NCBI GenBank assembly: GCA_950022655.1 | Contig: OX465580.1 | Span: forward strand, 99,838,797-99,902,796 | Origin: Alentia gelatinosa | Taxonomy: Eukaryota; Annelida; Polychaeta; Phyllodocida; Polynoidae | Length of the DNA: 64,000 nt | Direction: 5' to 3' | Shown: in pieces, positions 47,659-55,542 of the stretch | How positions within the stretch are numbered: the first letter of the stretch is position 1 | Layout: every line of letters begins with the position of its first letter | Notes under the pieces: model-generated | What the model was told of the DNA's origin: nothing | Database searches by the model: none | Seen by the model: only the letters and a program-made list of their open reading frames with translations | Translations under genes and position numbers: made by a program

Positions 47659-48549
47659 ATGGGGAGGAGAAGGAAGTTGGCGCCAGCCACATCGGTCGAT
47701 GAATTTAATTCGGAGGTTTTTAGATCTGATTTGGTGGATTCTGACTACGATCAACAAGAAGAATCAACTGACAACCCGGTGGAAGAAAGAGCGACCAGAT
47801 CAACCGTGTCTTCAGGATCGGGGGAGCAGATAATGGATCGGATGAATCGTTTAGAGGCATCTCTATTCACCGTTATTGGTCTTCTCCAGGAAAAGAAAGA
47901 ATCTGTGTCGGTTCCAGCAGCTGTATCAAATCCAAGTCAAGGTGCGGTCGGTGGGATTCAGAGTGACTGTGTTAAAGACTGTGGGTTGCCTGCATCCAAG
48001 ACTACTATTGACAATGAAAACAAGACCAACGATAAGGAGAAAGACAAGTCGAAATCCGGTATTTATCTTTCGAAAAATTATCTGAATGAAAATGAGAAAC
48101 TTGTCACCATTGAAAAATTGAATGTTATCAATCTTAAACTTTTGAAAGATTTAATTCAAAAAGGGGAAGAGGTTGAACCTCTCGTTGAACATTTAATTTT
48201 GCTTTCGGAAAAAGCGGAAACGAAAGTTTTTACGAGCGAAGCACTTCTCAAATATGATAACTCTGTTAAGGAGAGAGCGGAAAAAATAGGCATTAGTGCT
48301 TTTGATGGCATTGATCCGTCAGATATTGTTCGCTATTTATCTTACGAAGGAACAGTCAATGCGGCTATTTCTAAGTCAAAGAATTTGAAGAAACCCGATA
48401 AAATTGGCTATTGTAATCTTTTCAATAGGGCTGAGAACGCTTGCAAGTTTAGCAACTGTAAATATAGGCATGTGTGTAGCGAATGTAACGGCAAAAGCCA
48501 CGGGGCCTATGATTGTAAATCCAGCAGTGGCCAATTCGTTAAGAAATGA
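47659..48549 (+). CDS. Gag-like nucleocapsid protein of the YR retrotransposon
   Basis: A 296-residue protein that should bind and package the element RNA. The first ~50 residues are basic, then acidic; residues ~55-82 (MDRMNRLEASLFTVIGLLQ region) look like an amphipathic coiled coil. The middle is Lys/Glu-rich and helical. The C-terminus carries two adjoining zinc fingers: a CCCH finger (C252, C262, C267, H271) and a classical CX2CX4HX4C knuckle (C273, C276, H281, C286). Paired fingers at this position are familiar in gag proteins of DIRS-order elements. The chosen ATG has A at -3 and G at +4; an earlier ATG at 47636, in another frame and weaker context, opens a 65-residue overlapping frame that ends at 47833. 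The frame ends at TGA 48547-48549 and stays open in the same frame beyond it. Confidence 0.85.
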   Translation: MGRRRKLAPATSVDEFNSEVFRSDLVDSDYDQQEESTDNPVEERATRSTVSSGSGEQIMDRMNRLEASLFTVIGLLQEKKESVSVPAAVSNPSQGAVGGIQSDCVKDCGLPASKTTIDNENKTNDKEKDKSKSGIYLSKNYLNENEKLVTIEKLNVINLKLLKDLIQKGEEVEPLVEHLILLSEKAETKVFTSEALLKYDNSVKERAEKIGISAFDGIDPSDIVRYLSYEGTVNAAISKSKNLKKPDKIGYCNLFNRAENACKFSNCKYRHVCSECNGKSHGAYDCKSSSGQFVKK

Positions 48550-50472
48550 TATATTGGTGCGGAGCAATGCTATTTCAAATCAGGTCGCTATTGTGACAAT
48601 GTATCAAACGAGGAATGCGCTGAATCTAAAAATAGCCAAAATGATGACGTTACTGCCAGTAACGGTTTTGTTACTTCTTGCTCTGTAGCACCCTCTGTAG
48701 ATTCGTTATTCGTTAATGACAATGTTGTTTTAACGAATTCTGTATTAAATATTGAAGCAGAATCTTTTTACCCATCAGTAGTGGAGAAAGATTTCGTTAC
48801 GGATGTTTCGGCCTGTCGTTTAGGCTGTTGCGGTTGTTCTCACACTATAGGCGGAAAAAAGGCTCAGTTGAAGCCGTGTAGGGCCTATAAGTATATTTTT
48901 GATTCTAATCAAAATTCAAAATTGTCAGAGGATGAAAAGAATTTTGTTTGGGACGGTATCAATTGGGGTTTTAAGATTGTTAATTCCGATTGTACTGTAT
49001 CGTATGACTGCGATAATTATAATTCGATTCTTGACGAAAAGTTTAGTGATCAGATGTCTGATATTGTTATTGACGATATTGAAAACGATAGAATTTCTAA
49101 AGTCAGTGTCAAACCACAATGTATACATGCTCTTGGTGCCGTAGTTAAATCTAATGGTAAATTGCGGCCTATAACAGATTGTTCTATGCCTATAAGCGGC
49201 AGTATTAATGACAATATGAGTAGCACTTTCACCGATATAACCTATAACTCGGTTTATTCTGCGGCAGAATGTCTGAATATAGGAGATTATTCAGTAGTGG
49301 TGGATCTAAAATCAGCTTATAGGTCCGTTAATGTATTTTCAGAACACACTAAATATCAAGGCCTAAGATGGGATTTAGGCGAGGGTCCTGAGCTATTTTG
49401 TGATAATAGGCTTTGTTTTGGCCTCCGTTGTGCTCCAAGTATCTTTACTAAATTATCAAATTTTATCGTAGACTGTGCACATCAAGAAAACATCCCTTTA
49501 GTGATTAACTATTTGGATGATTTCCTCATAATAGGCTCAAGTTATGATGAATGCCTAGAGTATCGTGATAAATTTATTACGATGGTGGAGACAATTGGTT
49601 TTGAAGTCTCAAGGGAAAAATTAACATTTCCATCAACTAAAACTATCTTTTTAGGCATCACTATTGATAGTAACGATATGAGCTTGACTTTACCGCAGAG
49701 TAAAATTGATAAACTCAATAATTTCGTTAATACTGCATTGGAAAAAGGTTCAGGAACAAAAAAGGATTTCGAAATCCTGGGAGGAATAATCTCTTTTTGC
49801 TCTCAAATAGTCAGAGGTGGAAGGACTTTCAGCAGGAGATTTTTTGATTTGAGTGCCAGAACCCGTAGGGGGGTTAGGGTTAAAATAGATGAAGAGGCCA
49901 GGAAGGACCTCGAATGGTGGAAAAAATTCTCAGAAATTTTTAATGGTAGAGCTATAATACAAACTGATTGTTCAGGAGTTCCTATGGTATCAGATTCTTC
50001 AGGAAAAGGTTTTGGTGTTTGGGCTGGGAAAGATTTTGTTTTTGGTACCTGGGACAATTCTTTTTCTAATGATTGTCTTTCGGATCATATCGTTGAGGGT
50101 CCCTCAGAGGAAGTTGGAGATTTAAATATTAATGTTCTGGAACTTTGGCCCATTGTGGTCGGTTTGAAACGTTGGGGACAGGCTTATTCCAATAGGAGGG
50201 TTCATTTAATCACCGATAACACCCAGGTTATGTCCATGATTAATTCAGGTAGGAGTCACAATTCAGTGTGCATGGGTTGGCTGAGAGAGATTTTCTGGTT
50301 TTGTTTTGTTTTTAATATTCAGCTAGTTGCCTCCTATATTAGGTCGGAAGACAATATCTTGGCAGATTATTTGTCTCGTATCACTTATAATGGTTATTTC
50401 GGTAAATGTATTAAAGTTTTAGTGGATAATGGTATGTTTTATTCTGTTGATCTTCAGGTTCTGGATTATTAG
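48550..50472 (+). CDS. Reverse transcriptase / RNase H (Pol) of the YR retrotransposon, probably made as Gag-Pol
   Basis: This frame continues the gag frame directly after TGA 48547-48549 and runs 640 codons to TAG 50470-50472. The first in-frame ATG is at 49054, inside a conserved pre-RT region (FVWDGINWGFKI at 48943 onward resembles the conserved LLxGxxxGFxI segment of this RT family), so a start there would cut the domain. RT motifs: GKLRPITDCS (from 49159), VVDLKSAYRSV with Asp at 49303, LCFGLRCAPSIF, and the YLDD catalytic box at 49510-49521. RNase H follows with the D-E-D-D set at 49993, 50140, 50215 and 50365 (VSDSSGKG, NVLELWP, ITDN, LADYLSR). It copies the element RNA into DNA and removes the RNA strand. 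No protease, integrase or methyltransferase segment is seen. How translation reaches this frame is inferred. Confidence 0.85.
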   Translation, partial: YIGAEQCYFKSGRYCDNVSNEECAESKNSQNDDVTASNGFVTSCSVAPSVDSLFVNDNVVLTNSVLNIEAESFYPSVVEKDFVTDVSACRLGCCGCSHTIGGKKAQLKPCRAYKYIFDSNQNSKLSEDEKNFVWDGINWGFKIVNSDCTVSYDCDNYNSILDEKFSDQMSDIVIDDIENDRISKVSVKPQCIHALGAVVKSNGKLRPITDCSMPISGSINDNMSSTFTDITYNSVYSAAECLNIGDYSVVVDLKSAYRSVNVFSEHTKYQGLRWDLGEGPELFCDNRLCFGLRCAPSIFTKLSNFIVDCAHQENIPLVINYLDDFLIIGSSYDECLEYRDKFITMVETIGFEVSREKLTFPSTKTIFLGITIDSNDMSLTLPQSKIDKLNNFVNTALEKGSGTKKDFEILGGIISFCSQIVRGGRTFSRRFFDLSARTRRGVRVKIDEEARKDLEWWKKFSEIFNGRAIIQTDCSGVPMVSDSSGKGFGVWAGKDFVFGTWDNSFSNDCLSDHIVEGPSEEVGDLNINVLELWPIVVGLKRWGQAYSNRRVHLITDNTQVMSMINSGRSHNSVCMGWLREIFWFCFVFNIQLVASYIRSEDNILADYLSRITYNGYFGKCIKVLVDNGMFYSVDLQVLDY

Positions 50473-50501
50473 ACCTTCAGTTCCAGAGTGAGGTTTTTCT
50501 G

Positions 50502-51401
50502 ATGTCAGGTATTTCGACTAATACTTCTAAATCTAGGGTTAATCAACTCAACAAGTATCTGGCTTTTTGTTCAAGTTTTGAACTAGTTCCGTTTCCTTGT
50601 ACGGCTTATCAAGCTGGTATTTACTCTGTTCATTTGTCTTCTACACTTTCTGCTAGTTCGGTGAAAAACTATTTGTCTGGGGTTTGGTTTTATCAAAAAC
50701 TCCGCGGGTTTCAGGATTTCTCGTCAGATTATAGATTGAAGCTTATTCTGAAGGGTATAGCCAAGTCCAAGTGTTGTCAGGTTTCTCCTAGGCATTCGTT
50801 TTCTCAGTGGGACCTTCTTCGAATTTTTTCTAAATTGTCCTTACAAGATGGTTCGGATTTGGTTTTTTGGTTGGCTATTATCACGGGTTTTCGGGCACTC
50901 CTTCGAAAGTGCCACTTTACTCTTTCTGAACATACCCTAAGGGTCAAAGATTTTGTTTTTTCGGGTGATCACTTGGAAATCAGGGTTCGTTCTTCCAAAA
51001 CTGACCAGCTTGGTCAGAAACCTCATTCGATTTATCTAGGTATCTTGGAAAGCTCTCCTTTCTGTGTTTTTTCAATGGCTAAGAAAGTTATTTCGTCCAA
51101 TAATCTTTCTTCTGAGGATTTTTTATTCTCGTTTAGGTCCTCTTCAGGTCTGGTTGTTTTGCCCTATCCCTTTTTCAACCACAGGTTGAAAAACATTTGT
51201 GGTCTGATAGGTATTTCCCCAGTCTCAGTTAGTTCTCATTCACTAAGGCATGGTGGGGCCTCTTTTCTGGAATCTGTGGGTATTCCTACTAGTACTATTA
51301 TGAAGCGGGGTAATTGGACTTCCAATGCAGTGTTCACGTATCTCCACCAATCGGTGGAATCCCAGGTTCAATCGGACCTAAAAGTTCTTAAAAGTATGTG
51401 A
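50502..51401 (+). CDS. Tyrosine recombinase of the YR retrotransposon
   Basis: A 299-residue enzyme that should join the circular DNA copy to the chromosome by Cre/lambda-integrase-type strand exchange. Residues 1-95 form the core-binding-like domain (SRVNQLNKYLAFC; SASSVKNYLSGVW). The catalytic domain has the full set: Arg135 (RALLRKCHF), Lys166 (SSKTDQ), His246-x-x-Arg249 (SHSLRHGGAS), Trp272 (RGNWTS) and the nucleophile Tyr280 (VFTYLHQS). The length and the order of boxes match DIRS/Ngaro recombinases. The ATG is 29 nt after the pol stop and in the -1 frame relative to it. The frame is open back to 50451, overlapping the pol end by 22 nt, but no classic slippery heptamer is evident, so reinitiation, a spliced RNA or an unusual shift is needed for expression. 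Confidence 0.9.
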   Translation: MSGISTNTSKSRVNQLNKYLAFCSSFELVPFPCTAYQAGIYSVHLSSTLSASSVKNYLSGVWFYQKLRGFQDFSSDYRLKLILKGIAKSKCCQVSPRHSFSQWDLLRIFSKLSLQDGSDLVFWLAIITGFRALLRKCHFTLSEHTLRVKDFVFSGDHLEIRVRSSKTDQLGQKPHSIYLGILESSPFCVFSMAKKVISSNNLSSEDFLFSFRSSSGLVVLPYPFFNHRLKNICGLIGISPVSVSSHSLRHGGASFLESVGIPTSTIMKRGNWTSNAVFTYLHQSVESQVQSDLKVLKSM

Positions 51402-51424
51402 TTGTGTCTTTGGCAGGGTTTTTG

Positions 51425-51526
51425 GCCGTATTTAATTATTTATTCCTGCCAAATCCGCTGTTATTGTTTATTTATTAATTAATATATATTACTATATTTC
51501 TAGTTCTCATAGGACGAATATCATAT
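51425..51526 (+). repeat. Split direct repeat B1
   Basis: 102 bp, from GCCGTATTTAATTATTTATT to GACGAATATCATAT, identical to B2. It starts 23 bp after the recombinase stop codon. Its last four bases (ATAT, 51523-51526) are also the first four of A2, so this junction resembles the joint of a circular intermediate. Confidence 0.95.
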
Positions 51527-51740
51527 GTCTATATATGTCAATATATTAATATATGTGAGGACGCAAGACAACACTACGCTACTCACCAAGTAACGGTAGC
51601 TATGTTAATCCACGTCACGCCTTTTGTTTCGTCACGTGTCTTAGCAACCGCGCGGTCGTTGGATGCGTGACGTAGTCTTCTATTAATATAAACGGTTAAT
51701 CCGCCTTTGATCTCGCGTAGATCAGCTGTGTTAAAAAACT
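51523..51740 (+). repeat. Split direct repeat A2
   Basis: Identical to A1 over 218 bp, including the inverted pair at 51612-51620 and 51665-51673. It diverges from A1 immediately after AAAAAACT (TTACTT here, CGCAGC in A1). Confidence 0.95.
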
Positions 51741-51793
51741 TACTTAGTTTACCTGTTATCTAGATGTCTAGGCTGGGTTGTTCCCAATGTATC

Positions 51794-51799
51794 AATAAA
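51794..51799 (+). terminator. Polyadenylation signal of the retrotransposon
   Basis: AATAAA lies at the end of the 59-bp spacer unique to the A2-B2 interval and touches the first base of B2. It is absent in front of B1, so it could direct 3' end formation only at the outer end, with cleavage inside B2. Confidence 0.5.
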
Positions 51800-51901
51800 G
51801 CCGTATTTAATTATTTATTCCTGCCAAATCCGCTGTTATTGTTTATTTATTAATTAATATATATTACTATATTTCTAGTTCTCATAGGACGAATATCATA
51901 T
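51800..51901 (+). repeat. Split direct repeat B2 and right end of the element
   Basis: Identical to B1 over 102 bp. It ends ATCATAT and then runs into flanking ATATATATTTCC, so the exact right end is ambiguous within the AT run. Confidence 0.93.
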
Positions 51902-54900
51902 ATATATATATTTCCTTAAACATCAGCCTTTGATTTGACACCTGCTGCTATGCCTTTTTTCATGTGCAGACAAATTTGTCAAGGAATTAACGGTAGTTTT
52001 TAAAGTGTCCTGAAGAAGGCACGTGTTATTGTTTATTGCTTTGGTAATAAATAAGTGATATTCACAATAATCTAGGTTACGATAACAAAAATGCGGTACA
52101 TTTGAATAGATCTCTCGTTTTTCTCCACGCTAGTTACATACTCCGTAGGCCAGAGGATGCTCAAGGCATATTGCTATTCCTCATAGCTTTAATCCACGTA
52201 ACAGACTGGGCAGGCAGCAGTAAGTACTTGCCTTAAACATTTATTATTATGCCAAAGAGAAATGTGGCGGCTCCAGCTGGAATTGAAGAGGTTTTCATGA
52301 TTTACCTGCCCGTGTTTCTTCCCAAGTTACGTGATAATTGATCGAGCCAAAATACATTACAGCGATGTGTCGTATTTCCTCCAGGTTATAACTTTTATAT
52401 GTGTGTGTGAACGTGGCGTAGTTTTTAAACGAACCTCAACGGAACGAAAAAATTGTAAACACATATAACTTCTATATGTCCCTTGAATATGTCAATTTGA
52501 TTACCCCGGTTGCAATTCAATGTCGATGATATTAATTTTGTTTCATGCTGAAATTTTCTCCACATTTACCCTACAAAGGAAAACATTTGTTAGGGCTATC
52601 CAGTGTGTCATGAAGCATATACGGCATATAGCCTATGAGCCATGGGGGCGGCCATGACGCCCCCCGAGTAGGTGTTCTTCACTAATGGAGGTGAAAATGT
52701 AAGTGTTCTTCACTAAAGGAGGTGTGAAAAAAGTGAGTGATAATTGGGAAGTGTCACAACTCTAGCCTTGCTGACAAATGTTTATTAAGTGTTCCATGTG
52801 AAAAACATCATGTCCTTGGTTTAATCATTATGTTATCTTGCTCTGGGATGGGTGTAGACAGTCAAGGGAACCACGGTAAAATATTGGAAGGCAGTTGAAT
52901 TTTGTAAGAACAAAGAGCAGAATGCAGCTTCTGCCCCCCTCCCCCCCCCCCCCAAGGGGCCCACCATACTGCTGGCCACCTTGTGACTGCTTTATGAACT
53001 AACAATGGCTCTGTCCCCTATATGTACATGTACACATTTCACAATCAAGGTGCCAGGTGTCCCTATGGAGCTATAGATTGAACAGAGTTCACGTGGTTCA
53101 GATTTTGGTCAGACTGAAGGATGCGGCGCAGCTCACACAAGATCAGTCGGTGATCAGGCTTATCCATGCATGATTTAACAGCATGTGGTTAACGCCACAC
53201 TCCCGTCTCATTTCCGGACCATGCAGCACGCATGCGCATGCGCGGGGGCTCCCTTGACACCCCCTCCCCCTGTCTCCAGACAGGAATCTCTGGCCAACAC
53301 CAGTCGACGCACCTGTTCGCTTAAAAGCCCTATGCATCATGGCGACCTTTGGACGGCTACATAATACATGGTGTCATAGACAGGCAACTTGAGCCGTCTA
53401 TGCATCCTGCTGGGCCGCTGCCTGTTGTATTATTGATACGGATTACTTACATGGCGGGGTCTTTATGGCCTGTGCAGCCCCCTGCCTTCTCTACCATCCC
53501 CCTCTTACATACACCTTCCTCGCCCCCCCCCCCCCCCCGACACACACACCCCATGCACACCAATAGAGCACTGGCTGACTTTCCCAGGTTACCAGCAAAG
53601 ACCTATTGTCTGGATGCAGAGCTTGTATGGTACCAGTGACGAGTACTAGACCTCCTTAAAAACAGATGTGTAGAGGGCCAGTCCGAACTACACCTTTTTC
53701 ATTTTATAGGCCCTATATGACTAAACTGTCTGCTGTGTTTTGACAGCTGTATCCTACTTCACCTCATTGGGAACAAGCACTGGTGTCGAAGTGCATGCTT
53801 TTATTGCTGTTCAATTTATTTTCTTTTTTCTTGTCTTTTGCGGCCTTTATTGATTTTACAATTTGTCACATAAATTCAACTAATAGCGTAACACCTATAG
53901 ATACCCAACGATTGTCATATCACAAAACTCGGTTCTTAACTGGTGCATTCTTAGTATCATTTTCATTTTGTAATGCCAATATGAATACCAAGAATTAGTT
54001 CTGTTCATCATGACACACATGATGACATATTTTAAGGTACATCCATTATAATTGCTAGAGAGTGATGAATGGAACATAAGTAATGTGCTGTATATTGTTT
54101 GGATTGAATGGTAGCTCGTTTCCTACATGAAAGGCAGAACAGGAGCTGTTTCTAATAGAAAATTCCAACATTGGTAGTGTTATGAAGTATACCTGACAAA
54201 AGTTCCCACATCTAAGAAATATAAAACATAGACTATTCAATGTTTCAATTTCATAAACCAAAGAATATGCCAGGAAAGACTGGGTATGTTTTCTATTCTG
54301 GAAATAAGCGACACATTTGTTACAATCATATGCTTGTGAAAAAGAAGATTGCTCCAAGGAGGTTATACCTTTCAGTAATCAAGGGGGGTATCCCTTTGTA
54401 AGGAGGAGTAAATGAAAACAAAAGGGAACAATAAAGGGATATCACGGAGAGAGTAAAAAGTGGGGTGGGGCAATAACACGACAAGACAAGGTAATGATGT
54501 GAGTCGGAGCAGTCCAATATGCAAGAAGGAATTATTTCAAGACTTTAAAACTTTGTTCCCAGTTCTGGAACTTGGTTTCTCTATTCTCTGCTAAGCAAAG
54601 GCGATTCTTATTGTCCAGAGTTATGCTCAGTTCAATTCCCCAGTTAATAAGGATGAGGAGGTTGTTGTGAAATAATTGTTGTCAGTAAACTTAAACTTTT
54701 ACATGGACAAAAACAGATTTCGAATTTAAGTTTATGTTCAATTTCATATTGATATTGAAGGTGCCAGCATTATTGCTATTCTTTCATGAATGAAATGAGG
54801 TCTTGTAAAGGTTTTTCGCTTCCGTATGGAAAGGATTCACACTTTGCCTCGATAGATTTATTGATGTCTTTATTGTTATTCGGTTCACATCGTTCTTCCA

Positions 54901-55379
54901 GTAGAGTATTGACGTTGAACAAGAATACGTATATATATAGCGTTATAATAATTACAATGATAACAACAGTTTGGGTATCGTCCTGTGATATTGTTCATGA
55001 AAATAATTCTTTACTTCTATTGCAAATTATGACTCCTGTGGTTGACCTTACATCCGTTGAGCACTACTCACATAAATCCTTACTTATGTTTTTTTCGATC
55101 CCTATATATAGATAAACGGTGACATAATGCAGCATATATGATTGTACTAAATTCTATATCCATTTTATCGTCTTTTCATGTATTTGGTGTGTATGTTTTT
55201 TCCAAGTACTGCCCTTTTATAACCAGCTTTGAGCCCCTCCATATGCGCATCACTTGATAGGGAATTTCACAACATGATCCCGGTATGAACAGCAGATTTC
55301 CTAAATCCCTCTTTCTTTGGCCGTGGTAAACTTCATTGCTGTTAGAAACCACAACGTAGTGCAAAGATTAATTAAGTAA
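51902..55379. other. Intergenic, no recognisable gene
   Basis: It holds two poly-C runs (52941-52953 and 53523-53539) and a short imperfect direct repeat with GTGTTCTTCACTAA at about 52672 and 52702. Nothing coding was recognised. Confidence 0.5.
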
Positions 55380-55381
55380 AT

Positions 55382-55449
<68 letters not shown>

Positions 55450-55506
55450 GTGTGTGTGTGTGTGTGTGTGTGTAGGTGTTTGTGTGTGTGTGTGTGTATG
55501 GGTGTG

Positions 55507-55541
<35 letters not shown>
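55380..55541. repeat. (GT)n microsatellite
   Basis: About 160 bp of GT dinucleotides with a few interruptions (AGGTG, TATGGG, TTTTTG). Cys-Val and Thr-His frames through it are artefacts. Confidence 0.95.

Positions 55542-55542
<1 letters not shown>

Larger units (their letters stand above)
47377..51901 (+). mobile_element. Complete DIRS-order (Ngaro/PAT-type) tyrosine-recombinase retrotransposon with split direct repeats
   Basis: The order is A1 (47377-47594), gag, RT/RNase H, tyrosine recombinase, B1 (51425-51526), A2 (51523-51740), a 59-bp spacer and B2 (51800-51901). A1 and A2 (218 bp) read as identical, as do B1 and B2 (102 bp). Split direct repeats of this kind are the hallmark of PAT and Ngaro elements, which copy through an extrachromosomal circle and integrate by a tyrosine recombinase instead of a DDE integrase, without target duplication. 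There is no integrase, no protease-like motif and no methyltransferase domain; the last absence separates it from DIRS1-type elements. All catalytic residues are present. The only defect, if it is one, is the in-frame TGA between gag and pol. The identical repeats imply a recent insertion. Confidence 0.92.

Noticed and set aside
49054..50472. Starting the RT at the first in-frame ATG (49054)
   Set aside because: It would remove conserved pre-RT sequence beginning at about 48943, and the frame is open all the way back to the gag stop. It remains a fallback if readthrough is disproved.
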